DNA of 27,106 nt from JANLSE01 sp038214135. Its GTDB lineage: Bacteria > Chloroflexota > Chloroflexia > Chloroflexales > Roseiflexaceae. The number at the start of each line of letters is the position of its first letter. Positions within the stretch are counted from its first letter, which is position 1. Below the pieces are notes generated by a model. The model saw only the letters and a list, made by a program, of their open reading frames with translations. It had not been told where the DNA came from and searched no databases. The position numbers and the translations under genes are program-made. The stretch covers positions 1 to 27,106 of the forward strand of contig JBBQSD010000083.1 of NCBI GenBank assembly GCA_038214135.1. The letters are read 5' to 3'. Positions 1 through 10,499 of this stretch are shown in pieces.

Positions 1-1895
<1,895 letters not shown>

Positions 1896-1899
<4 letters not shown>

Positions 1900-3242
1900 C
1901 CAATCAGAACCGAATCCTGTGGATAGCTTAGACGACTGGCCGGCTGGGGTTGCGCCAGCGCCAGCACCAGTGTCAAGGCGCCAAGTCGGCCCCAGAACAT
2001 CACCAGTGCGATCACAATCAGGCCAAATGGATTGAGGCGGGCAGTGACGGCCAACGACAACCCGCATGTCGCAAAGGCCGAGACCACCTCAAACAGTGCT
2101 TCCGAAAGACTCAATGGGTGGGTCAGTAACAACAGCCATGTTGCCGTCAGTGTCACAATCAGCGAGACCATCAGGATAGCGGCCGCTTTGCGCACCAGTT
2201 CGAATGGCAGGCTGCGCCCACCAAACTGTACTGTTGGAAAGCGGCGGGCAAATGCAATCAGCGCCAGAATCAGCACGGCAAAGGTGCCAGTGGTGATTCC
2301 GCCACCCATTGATGCGGGGGCGCAGCCGATGAACATCAAGATGATCATCAGCAACTGGCTGGCCGGGCTCAGGGCTTCAAATGGCTGAATTCCACCAAAG
2401 CCAGCTGTACGGATCGAGACTGACTGAAACAGCGACAGGCTCAGTTGCCGATCGAGTGGCAGCTGTGCCAGTACCGCACCAGGCTGCCGTTCGGCCACCC
2501 AGATGCCCAACCAGCCCACCAGGAGCAGGCTTACAATCACATATAACGTCAGACGCGTATGCAGCATCAGACGTCGGCCTGGCCGCCAGGTTAGCAGATC
2601 TGACAAGACCGGAATACCAAATCCACCCAGCAGAACCAGGGTGCCGATCACCACAAGTGTTGGGCCATCGGTTGGCAGGCCACTGGGGTAGGCGGGCAGG
2701 CCCAGAAACAGATCGAAGCCCGCATTACAAAACGACGAGACGGCATGGAAGATCGCATAAAACAGCGCCTGTTGGCCAAGGACTGGGCGCCAATGCACAT
2801 ACAAGGCCGCCGCGCCAACCGCCTCAATCACAATCACCGCAATAAACACCCGCCCGGTCAGCTGGATAATCATCTCTGGTGTTGGCAGGCCAAGCGAATC
2901 GCTCAACGCCAGGCGGCTAGTCAGCGAGAGCCGTTGACCCAACAAGCGTAGCGTGACGGCCGCCGTGGCCATAAATCCGACTCCGCCAATCTGGATCAAC
3001 ACTAACAAAACGACCTGACCATTGATCGTCAGGTCCTGCGATGGCACAATCGTTGAAAGGCCAGTCACACTCAGCGCGGAGACAGCGGTGAACAGCGCAT
3101 CAATTGGCCGTAATGGCCGGGTCGTCATGCCGGGGATCATCAGCAACCCGCTACCAATAGCCATCAGCAGCAGTAAGCCAAGCACTAACCGTACTGCGAT
3201 CGGGATGCGGATTCGCGCACGTACTGGTTGGCGCATAGCCAC
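1896..3242 (-). CDS. ktrB: TrkH/KtrB-type potassium uptake membrane subunit
   Basis: This is the ion-translocating subunit of a Ktr/Trk potassium uptake system in the cytoplasmic membrane. At 448 residues it matches KtrB length. The four pore-loop signatures of the family are visible in order: SVTGLS, FCNAGF, RTAGFGG and ATCGLS, each followed by a hydrophobic segment. The GTG at 3242 directly abuts the ktrA stop; an ATG two codons in (3236) is an equally possible start, and neither has a clear Shine-Dalgarno, so translation is probably coupled to ktrA. Its stop overlaps the convergent GT-C stop. The neighbouring ktrA supplies the nucleotide-gated RCK ring, so the pair should form a complete transporter. 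Confidence 0.93.
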
Positions 3243-3917
3243 TTATGACCATGCTCTGATCAGGCGGGCTACAGCAGCATTTGTACCAACCACCGCCAGG
3301 GTATCGCCTTCAACCAGCAGATAGTCCGGTGGTGGCAGGATGGTGAGTTGACCATTACGCAGAACAACCAGGGTTTCTAATCGATAGCGGCGGCGCAGAT
3401 CGGCCTCCTGGATGCTACGCCCATCCAGTTTCGGCGGGACAAGAATCTGGCTGATACAGTGTTCGTCGTTGATCGCGATCTGATCTGCAATCCATGGCGC
3501 ACTCAATTCACGAGCGAGCCGCTGGCCAGATTCATGCTCAGGCAGGATGATGCGCGTAGCACCGACCCGCGTCAAAATGCTCCCCTGGCGGACAGTCAGC
3601 GCCTTACAGATAATCTGGCGCACTCCCAGATCTTTAAGCGCCGCCGTGGTCATCAGGTTGGCTTCAAAATTTGTTCCGATCGCCACGATCACGGTATCAA
3701 ACGAAACGATATCAACAGCCCGCAGTGCAACTTCATCGGTCGAATCAAGCACAACCACTCGGGTCAACTGATCGGCCATTGATTGCGCGACCTGTTGATC
3801 GCTGTCGATCCCCAGCACACTATGGCCCTGTTCGCTTAAGGTGAGCGCAACACTCGCCCCAAAGCGACCGAGGCCAATCACGACATACTCATGGTTATTG
3901 GTATTCAAGCCCGGCAA
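3243..3917 (-). CDS. ktrA: KtrA/TrkA-type RCK regulatory subunit
   Basis: This is the cytosolic gating subunit of the potassium transporter. An N-terminal Rossmann (RCK_N) fold shows GLGRFG at residues 15-20 and an acidic residue at the end of beta2 (D38), typical of NAD(H)- or ATP-binding RCK domains. A C-terminal RCK_C domain spans roughly 135-224. The length of 224 residues is normal. The start is TTG at 3917, supported by GAGGGAG eight bases upstream; there is no ATG in frame near the Rossmann motif. It lies 25 bases after gltA and ends one base before ktrB, so the three genes probably share a transcript. Confidence 0.92.
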   Translation of the reverse strand: MPGLNTNNHEYVVIGLGRFGASVALTLSEQGHSVLGIDSDQQVAQSMADQLTRVVVLDSTDEVALRAVDIVSFDTVIVAIGTNFEANLMTTAALKDLGVRQIICKALTVRQGSILTRVGATRIILPEHESGQRLARELSAPWIADQIAINDEHCISQILVPPKLDGRSIQEADLRRRYRLETLVVLRNGQLTILPPPDYLLVEGDTLAVVGTNAAVARLIRAWS

Positions 3918-3942
3918 GCCGCTTACTCCCTCTGCTCAGAAA

Positions 3943-5058
3943 TTAGGTGCGCTCGCCGATTGGAGTGTAGGGCACATCCATTGGCCCAATATATTCCGAC
4001 TCAGGCCGGATCAGGCGATTATCGCTATACTGCTCATAGACATGGGCAGTCCAGCCTGAAACGCGGCTGATCGCAAAGATCGGCGTGAACAGGTCAATCG
4101 GAATGCCAAGCGAATAGTAGACCGAGGCTGAGTAGAAATCGACATTGACCGGCAGCTCTTTCTGGCTCTGTACGAGTTCACGAACGCGCTCGGAGATCTC
4201 ATACCAACGCTTCGGGCCAGTCGTCTCCGAAAGGCCCTTGGATAAGCGCTGCAACCAGGCTGCACGCGGGTCATCGGCTTTATACACACGATGGCCAAAG
4301 CCCATGATCTTCTTCTTCGAGTTCAGGGCACCGCGAATGTACTGGTCGGTTCGGGCCAGATCACCGATTTCGAGCAACATACGCATCACTTGTTCATTGG
4401 CACCGCCGTGCAATGGCCCTTTGAGGGTTCCGATTGCTGAGATAATCGCGGAATGCAGATCCGAGAGGGTCGAGGCAGTAATACGCGCCGAGAAGGTCGA
4501 GGCATTCAGCCCATGGTCAGCGTGCAGAATAAGGCTTGTGTCAAGCACCTTGGCAGCCCGTGGATCAGGTTCTTTGCCCGTCATCATGTACAGAAAGTTG
4601 GCTGCGTGGCTGAGTGTAGCACTTGGCATCACCGGCCACTGGTTATTACGAATACGCTCCCACGCCGCTACCACCGTTGGCATGGATGCCGTCAGCCGGA
4701 TCGACTTATGGACATTCGCTTCGAGTGAATTATCCAGATCTTCTGGATCATAGGCAGAAAGCGCCGAGACAGCCGTTCGCAACACTTCCATTGCGGTCGT
4801 CTTTTTCGGCATCGACATCATCAATGCCAGGACTTCGTTGGGGATCTGCCGATTCGCAATCACCTTCTGGGTGAAGCTTTCCAGTTGTTGTTGGTTGGGC
4901 AGCTTTCCATACCACAGCAGCGCCGTCGTCTCCTCAAACGTTGAGTGCTCCGCCAGATCATTGATATCCAGCCCACGATAGTAGAGCCGCCCATTGATGC
5001 CATCAATGCAGCTAATCGCAGTCGATGCGGCAATAATGCCTTCAAGACCCTTCGACAT
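3943..5058 (-). CDS. gltA: Citrate synthase (type II-like short form)
   Basis: Condenses acetyl-CoA and oxaloacetate to citrate at the entry of the TCA cycle. The 371 residues match the short citrate/2-methylcitrate synthase group found in Bacillus and archaea. The catalytic triad is visible: H182 in LHADHGLNAS, H256 in GFGHRVYK and D307 in VNVDFYS. The ATG at 5058 is preceded by AAAGGATC at good spacing. Sequence alone does not exclude 2-methylcitrate synthase activity, but no prp genes are nearby. Downstream genes are the KtrAB transporter; upstream is a RAM-domain protein. Confidence 0.95.
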   Translation of the reverse strand: MSKGLEGIIAASTAISCIDGINGRLYYRGLDINDLAEHSTFEETTALLWYGKLPNQQQLESFTQKVIANRQIPNEVLALMMSMPKKTTAMEVLRTAVSALSAYDPEDLDNSLEANVHKSIRLTASMPTVVAAWERIRNNQWPVMPSATLSHAANFLYMMTGKEPDPRAAKVLDTSLILHADHGLNASTFSARITASTLSDLHSAIISAIGTLKGPLHGGANEQVMRMLLEIGDLARTDQYIRGALNSKKKIMGFGHRVYKADDPRAAWLQRLSKGLSETTGPKRWYEISERVRELVQSQKELPVNVDFYSASVYYSLGIPIDLFTPIFAISRVSGWTAHVYEQYSDNRLIRPESEYIGPMDVPYTPIGERT

Positions 5059-5111
5059 AGCAGGATCCTTTCATGAGCCAATCCGCTTCCGACATTCAAA
5101 CTGTGATACCT

Positions 5112-5132
5112 GTGCTACTAATCTAGTAGTGC
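5112..5132. repeat. Small hairpin in the gltA upstream region
   Basis: CTACTA at 5115-5120 pairs with TAGTAG at 5124-5129 around a 3-nt loop; the stem extends by wobble pairs to 5112/5132. It lies between the RAM-domain gene and gltA on the minus strand. No U-tract follows, so it is not a clear terminator. Confidence 0.45.
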
Positions 5133-5158
5133 TTCCAAGCGATTCTGCGAGGTCGTAC

Positions 5159-5178
5159 GGATGCGATATATCGTGTCC
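5159..5178. repeat. Palindromic element with CGATATATCG core, upstream of gltA
   Basis: The element GGATGCGATATATCGTGTCC is a 20-base near-palindrome about 100 bases upstream of gltA. Closely related copies occur at 19339-19358 (upstream of a response regulator) and 22459-22479 (upstream of a Usp gene); similarity extends a few bases on either side (GTAC on one flank, CTG on the other). The two positions that break perfect symmetry form G-U pairs if transcribed on the plus strand. Confidence 0.7.
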
Positions 5179-5224
5179 CTGCGAATCGTAATCCATCAGC
5201 ATAGCGTGGACGAACCACGAGCAC

Positions 5225-5455
5225 TCAGATCGCCAAACATGTAATGGTACGCTTCACACCAGTGATCTGATGCAATGTATCCATCACCAGGCGGCCAATC
5301 TCGCGCTGGTTATCCGTCTCCACCACAACAATAATATCGTATGGGCCAGTCACTGGATCAGCGGCGCTCACGCCAGCTGTATCGCGTAGTGTCGCAATAA
5401 CCGTTCCAACCTGGCCAGCCTCAGCCTCGATCAGCACATATGCCTTTGATTGCAC
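5225..5455 (-). CDS. Stand-alone Lrp/AsnC effector-binding (RAM) domain protein
   Basis: These 76 residues correspond to the RAM (AsnC_trans_reg) domain of Lrp/AsnC regulators without any helix-turn-helix. The family pattern is seen: an N-terminal AYVLIEAEAG strand, VTGPYDIIVVVE in the middle, and a terminal GVKRTITCLAI strand. Such stand-alone domains assemble into rings that bind amino acids; the partner here is unknown. The start is GTG at 5455, preceded by AAGAAGG at seven bases. An extended -10 promoter lies 54 bases upstream, so it may be transcribed apart from trpA. It is flanked by trpA and gltA, which hints at amino-acid or carbon sensing, but that is inference. Confidence 0.88.
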   Translation of the reverse strand: MQSKAYVLIEAEAGQVGTVIATLRDTAGVSAADPVTGPYDIIVVVETDNQREIGRLVMDTLHQITGVKRTITCLAI

Positions 5456-5508
5456 GCTCGTACCTTCTTGTTGAAGCCATTCGGCCTAAAACTGCCCCGT
5501 ACCACATG

Positions 5509-5517
5509 ATTATAGCA
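5509..5517 (-). promoter_or_regulatory. Extended -10 promoter for the RAM-domain gene
   Basis: On the minus strand TGCTATAAT is a perfect extended -10 element (TGn plus TATAAT). No good -35 is seen, as is usual for extended -10 promoters. A start about 7 bases downstream would give a leader of roughly 45 nt before the GTG. Confidence 0.55.
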
Positions 5518-5529
5518 TAGCAGGTTACG

Positions 5530-6315
5530 CTAGCCTCGCAGGCCCTGGACAAACGCTGCTACTCCGGCGATCTGCTGTTCTGGTGGCAGGCTTTCGATCA
5601 GTGTAATCAGCGCACTGGCAACAATCGCACCCTCGGCGATTTGGCCAACCTGGGCGACATGTGCTGCGGTACTGATGCCAAACCCCACCACCAACGGCAG
5701 ATCCGTCTGCCTGCGAACCCGCCGCAGGAAATCGGGCAGGCCCTCCCATAATTCGCTGCGTGCCCCGGTAACGCCCGTTAGCGCAACACAATAGAGGAAC
5801 CCACTAGCGATGCTCGCAATCTCGGCAATGCGCTCATCTGGCGTTGTTGGCGCTACAAAACAGATCAGATCGAGGCCAACAGCACGGCAGGCTGCCTGAC
5901 AAGCACCCGCTTCTTCGGGCGGCAGATCGGGAATAATCAGGCCATCTGCACCAGCGGCAGCAGCATCATTCGCAAACCGCTCCAGGCCATATTGTAGGAA
6001 TGGATTATAGTAGCCCATTGGAACAATCGGTGCCTGAAGGCCAGCAGCCCGCAACGCAACAATGGTTTCCAGGCAATCATTCAGCCGAATACCATTGGCC
6101 AGCGCCCGCTCCGAGGCCCGCTGAATGGTTGCACCATCGGCCAGTGGATCGGAAAAGGGCACACCCAATTCAAATAGATCGGCACCGGCTGCTTCGAGTG
6201 CTGGTGCGAGTTCCAGCACCGAATTGCGTTCGGGGAAGCCAAGCATCAGGTATGGCATCAGTGCTGTATGCCCATCCGATTTCAGGCGTGCAAAGGTCTC
6301 TGCGATCCGGCTCAT
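5530..6315 (-). CDS. trpA: Tryptophan synthase alpha chain
   Basis: Cleaves indole-3-glycerol phosphate to indole and glyceraldehyde-3-phosphate, passing indole to TrpB. The family signature FELGVPFSDPLADG gives catalytic E49 and D60 at the same numbering as the Salmonella enzyme; PDLPPEE and the phosphate-binding GFGIS region are also present. At 261 residues it is full length. The ATG at 6315 has a purine-rich AGAGAGATGATC just upstream. No trpB or other trp gene is adjacent, so the partner must be encoded elsewhere, consistent with the dispersed trp genes of many Chloroflexota. Confidence 0.95.
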   Translation of the reverse strand: MSRIAETFARLKSDGHTALMPYLMLGFPERNSVLELAPALEAAGADLFELGVPFSDPLADGATIQRASERALANGIRLNDCLETIVALRAAGLQAPIVPMGYYNPFLQYGLERFANDAAAAGADGLIIPDLPPEEAGACQAACRAVGLDLICFVAPTTPDERIAEIASIASGFLYCVALTGVTGARSELWEGLPDFLRRVRRQTDLPLVVGFGISTAAHVAQVGQIAEGAIVASALITLIESLPPEQQIAGVAAFVQGLRG

Positions 6316-6570
6316 TGATCATCTCTCTATATATACGATTTGTGTTATGCCATTCTACCGCAGATCAGTAGTGCTGGCGGATACGCTCGGTGGTTTCTCG
6401 CAGTGCATTGGCAGTACGATGGATTGGAAGCAAGAGATCAATTGATTATGTAGATTACAGGCCACAACATCTGCGGAAATCTACCTAATCTGCGGATGAA
6501 AAACCAACAACCAACACGTCCAAACATTCTTCCATGTGCATCAAGCTGATGGCTGAAAGCTGATGGCTGA

Positions 6571-6602
6571 CACAACATGTAACAAATTGCTTGCATGTTG
6601 TG
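6571..6602. promoter_or_regulatory. Operator-like 9-bp inverted repeat upstream of GT4
   Basis: CACAACATG (6571-6579) and CATGTTGTG (6594-6602) are perfect inverted arms separated by 14 bases, centre to centre about two helical turns. The right arm ends 24 bases before a TATAAT box, placing it at or just above the expected -35 region. This is the spacing of a dimeric repressor or activator site, though a plain hairpin repeat is possible. Confidence 0.4.
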
Positions 6603-6626
6603 ACATACATATATGGATTGCACACG

Positions 6627-6632
6627 TATAAT
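6627..6632 (+). promoter_or_regulatory. Candidate -10 (TATAAT) for the GT4 gene
   Basis: A perfect TATAAT on the plus strand, 132 bases upstream of the GT4 ATG. No convincing TTGACA lies 16-18 bases upstream; the region instead holds the inverted repeat at 6571-6602. Confidence 0.4.
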
Positions 6633-6764
6633 AGCAGAGGCAAGAATTTAGTTGAATAACACGCCCCTCGTAGTAAGATTAAGCAATTCATCCTGTGATG
6701 CCCTGACAATGACGCCAGCAGCCACAGGCTACCGCGGCAACGACCGCAGGAGCAATTAGAAGCG

Positions 6765-8030
6765 ATGCGCATCGCGATGCTGAGTATCCATAGTAGCCCA
6801 CTTGCCAATTTGGGTGGCAAAGAAGCTGGCGGCATGAATGTGTATGTCCGCGAATTGGCTCGAGAACTGGGTCGCCATGATATTGGTGTCGATATCTTTA
6901 CGCGCAGCCAGGATCGGGCAGTGGAAACCGTAATCGATCTTGAGCTTGGTGTACGCGTGATCAATCTGCACGCTGGTCCAAGCGCACCATATGATAAAAA
7001 CTGGCTGCTCACCTACCTGCCCGAATTTGTGAACCGGGTGCGTTGCTTTGCCGATGGCGAGGATATAACCTACGATCTGATTCATAGCCATTACTGGCTC
7101 TCTGGCGAGGCTGCAATTGCACTACGGCGCGCCTGGCGTGTTCCGATTGTACATATGTTTCACACCCTGGGTGCGCTCAAAAACCAGATCGCCCGTGGTA
7201 CCGAGGAACGTGAGACAACCCAACGCGTGATGATTGAGCGCCGCCAGATGCAGGAAGTCGATGCCATTATCGCTGCAACACCACTTGATCGGGCGCAGAT
7301 GGTCTGGAATTATGCTGCCGATCAGGATCGCATCCACATCGTACCATGTGGCGTTGATCTGCGGCGCTTCCAACCACGCAATATGGCCGATGCACGCGCT
7401 ACCCTGGATCTGCCCGCCCCGCCACACAAAATCGTGCTGCTGGTTGGCCGGATCGAACCACTCAAGGGCATTGATGCATTGATTGAGGCAACCGCTCTGT
7501 TGTTCCAACGCCGCCCGGAATGGCGTGGCAACCTGACGGCACTGGTGGTTGGGGGTGGTGCAGAAGACGAGCCATTACGCTGGAATAATGAGCAGCGCCG
7601 CCTCGACGCACTGCGCCACGAGCTTGATGTGGTTGATGCTATTCACTTTGCTGGTGCTAAACCCCAGGATCAACTGGCGCTCTACTATGCCGCTGCCGAT
7701 ATTACGACTATGCCATCACACTATGAATCATTTGGTATGGCTGCGCTCGAAGGGTTAGCATCTGGTCGGCCAGTTGTTGCGACCAACGCTGGCGGGCCGG
7801 CATTCATTGTTGAGGATGGTATAAGCGGCCTGCACGTCCAACCCAATAACCCAAGCGCATTGGCAGATCGATTGGAGCGTCTGCTGGCCGATGATCAATT
7901 GCGCGATACCATGAGTATTGCTGCTCGTGAGCGAGCCATGCGGTTTGGCTGGTCAATCATCGCCGGTGACATTCTTGGCATCTATTGCGATATTCTTGGC
8001 CAGAATCAGCAGCGCGCGGATGTCTCCTGA
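6765..8030 (+). CDS. GT4 glycosyltransferase, MshA-like
   Basis: A retaining GT-B enzyme using a nucleotide-sugar donor. The N-terminus MRIAMLSIHSSPLA...GGMNVYVRELARELG closely follows the MshA (inositol-phosphate GlcNAc-transferase) and sucrose-phosphate-synthase-like group. In the C-terminal half, LLVGRIEPLKG and the E-x7-E donor-site motif ESFGMAALE (E321, E329) are seen. At 421 residues it is full length with no signal peptide, so it is cytoplasmic. The ATG at 6765 gives the canonical N-terminus; AGGAG lies rather far upstream (12 bases). No other mycothiol gene is nearby, so acceptor specificity stays open. The next gene is 95 bases away with its own promoter. Confidence 0.88.
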   Translation: MRIAMLSIHSSPLANLGGKEAGGMNVYVRELARELGRHDIGVDIFTRSQDRAVETVIDLELGVRVINLHAGPSAPYDKNWLLTYLPEFVNRVRCFADGEDITYDLIHSHYWLSGEAAIALRRAWRVPIVHMFHTLGALKNQIARGTEERETTQRVMIERRQMQEVDAIIAATPLDRAQMVWNYAADQDRIHIVPCGVDLRRFQPRNMADARATLDLPAPPHKIVLLVGRIEPLKGIDALIEATALLFQRRPEWRGNLTALVVGGGAEDEPLRWNNEQRRLDALRHELDVVDAIHFAGAKPQDQLALYYAAADITTMPSHYESFGMAALEGLASGRPVVATNAGGPAFIVEDGISGLHVQPNNPSALADRLERLLADDQLRDTMSIAARERAMRFGWSIIAGDILGIYCDILGQNQQRADVS

Positions 8031-8062
8031 TGGTGTAATGCTGCGTTGAAGTATCCGTGATA

Positions 8063-8071
8063 TGCTAGAAT
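8063..8071 (+). promoter_or_regulatory. Extended -10 promoter for the serine hydrolase gene
   Basis: TGCTAGAAT (TGn plus TAGAAT) lies 55 bases upstream of the GTG start. TTGAAG at 8046 is only 14 bases from the -10, too close for a standard -35, so the extended -10 would have to carry recognition. Confidence 0.4.
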
Positions 8072-8125
8072 AGTGTTGCCGTTCGACAACCAACCGTACA
8101 TGTGTCGGCGTAGCTCAGGTGCTGT

Positions 8126-9352
8126 GTGGCGCGACCAATCAAGCCAATCTATCTGATCATCGGCACAGCGCTATTGATGCTGTTCACCTGTAGCGCGCCG
8201 CTTGCACCAATTACAATTCAGAGTGCCAATATTGGCACCGGTAGTAGTGATACCCTGCCGCCAACTCGGGCAAGCAAGCCTGACAATAAACCAACAGCAT
8301 CTGCGCGGCCACCAACCATTGTTCCCACTCGCAAGCCTACCCAATCAACGCAGATTCCATTGGCTTCACCAGCCAATGACGAGCTTTCGCGCACGATTGA
8401 CCGCTATATTGCAGATCTCACCACGAATGGCGCGTTCAGTGGCGCTATTCTGGTGGCACGCAATGGCCAGATCATTCTGGCCAATGGCTATGGCCCTGCC
8501 GATGGCGACCGCAATATCGTAAATACGGCCAAAACTCGCTTCCGCTTGGCCTCGGACACGAAGCAATTTACGGCGATGGCAACCCTTATGCTGGCGAACC
8601 AGGGCCGCCTGAAGCTCAGCGATCCAATCTGCAACTACATTGATCAATGCCCCGATGCCTGGAAACCAATTCTTATTCGACACCTGTTGAACCATACCTC
8701 AGGGCTGTATGATTATACCGACTCGCTCGACTATGATGCCACAGAAAGCCAGCCAGCGACGCCCCAACAGCTTGTGGCACGCTTCCGCGATCAGCCGCTC
8801 GGCTTCACACCTGGTGATCTCTATGATTATTGCAATTCTGGCTATGTTCTGTTGGGGTTGATCGTTGAGCGTGCATCGGGAATGAGCTACCCAGAGTTTA
8901 TCCAACAAAATATCTTTCAGCCGCTTGGAATGTCCGAAAGTGGCTATGACTCAGGCGCAACCTTCGATCCAACACAGGCGTTTCCCCATAGTAGTGCAGG
9001 CCAGAAAGCAACCTATCTCAACACAACAACGCTCTTTTCTGCTGGTGGATTGTACTCGACGGTCGAGGATCTGTATCGCTGGGATCAGGCGCTCTATACC
9101 GAGCAACTTATTCCCCAGGCACTGCTTGATGAAATGTTCACCCCTGGTAATGGCAGCTATGGGTATGGCTGGAAGATCGAACGGCCATATGGAAGGCTAC
9201 GAATCAGCCACGCCGGAAACATGACCGGTGTATCGAATTTTATTGCCCGCTATCCCGAACAGCACGCCACAATCATCGTCCTCAGCAATATCGAAATCAC
9301 CAATGCCGTCGGTATCAGCGATTATATTGCCTCAATCATGCTGGGATCGTGA
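8126..9352 (+). CDS. Beta-lactamase-fold (class C-like) serine hydrolase lipoprotein
   Basis: A penicillin-binding-protein/beta-lactamase superfamily hydrolase anchored outside the membrane. All three catalytic boxes are present: SxxK as S143-DT-K146, YxN as Y235-C-N237 and HxG as H362-A-G364. The N-terminus has a short hydrophobic segment ending LFTC (C22), a lipobox with an unusual Thr at -1, followed by about 60 residues of Ser/Thr/Pro-rich linker. The start is GTG at 8126 with AGGTG four bases upstream. Substrate is unknown; relatives include D-aminopeptidases, esterases and peptidoglycan-active enzymes, so resistance to beta-lactams should not be assumed. Confidence 0.87.
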   Translation: MARPIKPIYLIIGTALLMLFTCSAPLAPITIQSANIGTGSSDTLPPTRASKPDNKPTASARPPTIVPTRKPTQSTQIPLASPANDELSRTIDRYIADLTTNGAFSGAILVARNGQIILANGYGPADGDRNIVNTAKTRFRLASDTKQFTAMATLMLANQGRLKLSDPICNYIDQCPDAWKPILIRHLLNHTSGLYDYTDSLDYDATESQPATPQQLVARFRDQPLGFTPGDLYDYCNSGYVLLGLIVERASGMSYPEFIQQNIFQPLGMSESGYDSGATFDPTQAFPHSSAGQKATYLNTTTLFSAGGLYSTVEDLYRWDQALYTEQLIPQALLDEMFTPGNGSYGYGWKIERPYGRLRISHAGNMTGVSNFIARYPEQHATIIVLSNIEITNAVGISDYIASIMLGS

Positions 9353-9435
9353 CCATGCCGTGACCAGGTGAATGTGCTTGATAAAGTGGTACAGCTTCGA
9401 TCAAACATCTGTCAGCGTGTCACCCTCTCAGCATG

Positions 9436-10350
9436 TCACGGTTCAAGTGTCCAATCCGGGTGCGGTGCCTCAATCACCAGCGGCAATTGGGTGCGTGGGT
9501 GGGCCACTTCAAGGCGTGCCGCATGCAACAGATGCCCGGCCAGTTCCATTCCGCGCCAATTGGTCGGCCCGCCATATTTTGCATCACCAATCAGCGGGTG
9601 GCCAAGATGGGCCATGTGCAGCCGAATCTGATGAGTTCGGCCAGTGAGCGGGAATGCCTGTATCAACGCAGCATGCCCCGACCGCCGCACGACCAGCACT
9701 CGCGTCTGCATGATCTTGATTTTCGCGCCATCTGGCAATTCACGGCCAACCTCATCAATTGGGTAGACTCGAAAGAACCCATGACGACTACGACCATGGC
9801 CGGTTGTTATTTCAATTTCATCGAAATCCGGGTCGCCAGCACATAACGCCAGATATGTTTTGTGAACCATCCTGCCACCAAATGATGCATACAGGGCCGC
9901 ATTCATGCGTGGATTTTTGGTGAGTAATAGCACCCCCGAAGTATCGCGATCCAAACGATGAGCAAGATGTAACTGTGGCACAACGCCATCACGGTTTGTG
10001 AGCATCTGCACCAGCGCGCCACGGACATGCCGCGCCGCATCCCAGGGTGTCATCTCCACATAGGCACCAACTGGCTTATCGATTGCAAGCAGATCCGCAT
10101 CTTCATACACGATCCGTTCAGGATCGATCACAACATCTGGGTAGGCACCGGATGGCGACCGATGCACAACAACTGTCGATCCGGCAGCCAGGTGCAGCGC
10201 TGCATCCATGGCACGATAGCGATCTACCCAGACACCACCACGCGCAATCAGAACCGCAGCCTCGCTACCAAGCGCTTCTGCCAGCCAAACGCCAAGCGGT
10301 TTCCCATCTGCATCTGCGGCAACCTGCATCCATTCTGGGCCAGTTGTCAT
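9436..10350 (-). CDS. RluA-family pseudouridine synthase
   Basis: Isomerises uridine to pseudouridine in rRNA or tRNA. The family motif HRLDRDTSGV carries the catalytic aspartate D134, followed by LLLTK; GRTHQIRLHMAHLGHPLIGDAKYGG near the C-terminus is the second conserved block. Residues 1-75 look like a diverged S4-type RNA-binding region (GGVWVDRYRAMDAALHLAAGSTVVVH). The ATG at 10350 follows AGGGTAC. At 304 residues it fits the RluC/D size class, but the modified site cannot be told from sequence. Convergent with the upstream lipoprotein gene over an 83-base spacer. Confidence 0.92.
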   Translation of the reverse strand: MTTGPEWMQVAADADGKPLGVWLAEALGSEAAVLIARGGVWVDRYRAMDAALHLAAGSTVVVHRSPSGAYPDVVIDPERIVYEDADLLAIDKPVGAYVEMTPWDAARHVRGALVQMLTNRDGVVPQLHLAHRLDRDTSGVLLLTKNPRMNAALYASFGGRMVHKTYLALCAGDPDFDEIEITTGHGRSRHGFFRVYPIDEVGRELPDGAKIKIMQTRVLVVRRSGHAALIQAFPLTGRTHQIRLHMAHLGHPLIGDAKYGGPTNWRGMELAGHLLHAARLEVAHPRTQLPLVIEAPHPDWTLEP

Positions 10351-10415
10351 GAATGTACCCTACTTGTGCATCAGGCGACGCTCCCCTACAATAGCACACA
10401 TTGGATGCTCGAAAT

Positions 10416-10435
10416 CCGCAGGCTTCAGCCTGCGG
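10416..10435. repeat. Perfect 8-bp hairpin (CCGCAGGC/GCCTGCGG)
   Basis: CCGCAGGC at 10416-10423 and GCCTGCGG at 10428-10435 flank a TTCA loop. It sits in the divergent spacer between the pseudouridine synthase and the TolB-like gene. It belongs with the other stem-loop repeats in this window's spacers. Confidence 0.6.
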
Positions 10436-10499
10436 CGTGGGAGCGAACAAGCATACCCAATTAAATATCACGATCCATAAACCAACAAAACGGAACCCT

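Larger units (their letters stand above)
6316..6764. other. Divergent intergenic region between trpA and the GT4 gene
   Basis: This 449-base spacer shows no coding potential I can support. It holds an inverted repeat GTAGATT/AATCTAC (6450-6484) beside two copies of ATCTGCGG (about 6469-6477 and 6488-6496), a tandem GCTGATGGCTGA repeat (about 6546-6570), a longer inverted repeat at 6571-6602 and a TATAAT at 6627. It presumably carries promoters for both flanking genes. Confidence 0.6.

Noticed and set aside
9420..9470. TCAGCGTGTCACC-type short repeats after the lipoprotein gene
   Set aside because: Too irregular to call a repeat array with confidence; partly overlaps the pseudouridine synthase 3' end.
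10401..10499. Upstream TTG 10401 as start of the TolB-like protein
   Set aside because: This region overlaps a hairpin repeat and would place 33 polar residues before the membrane anchor.
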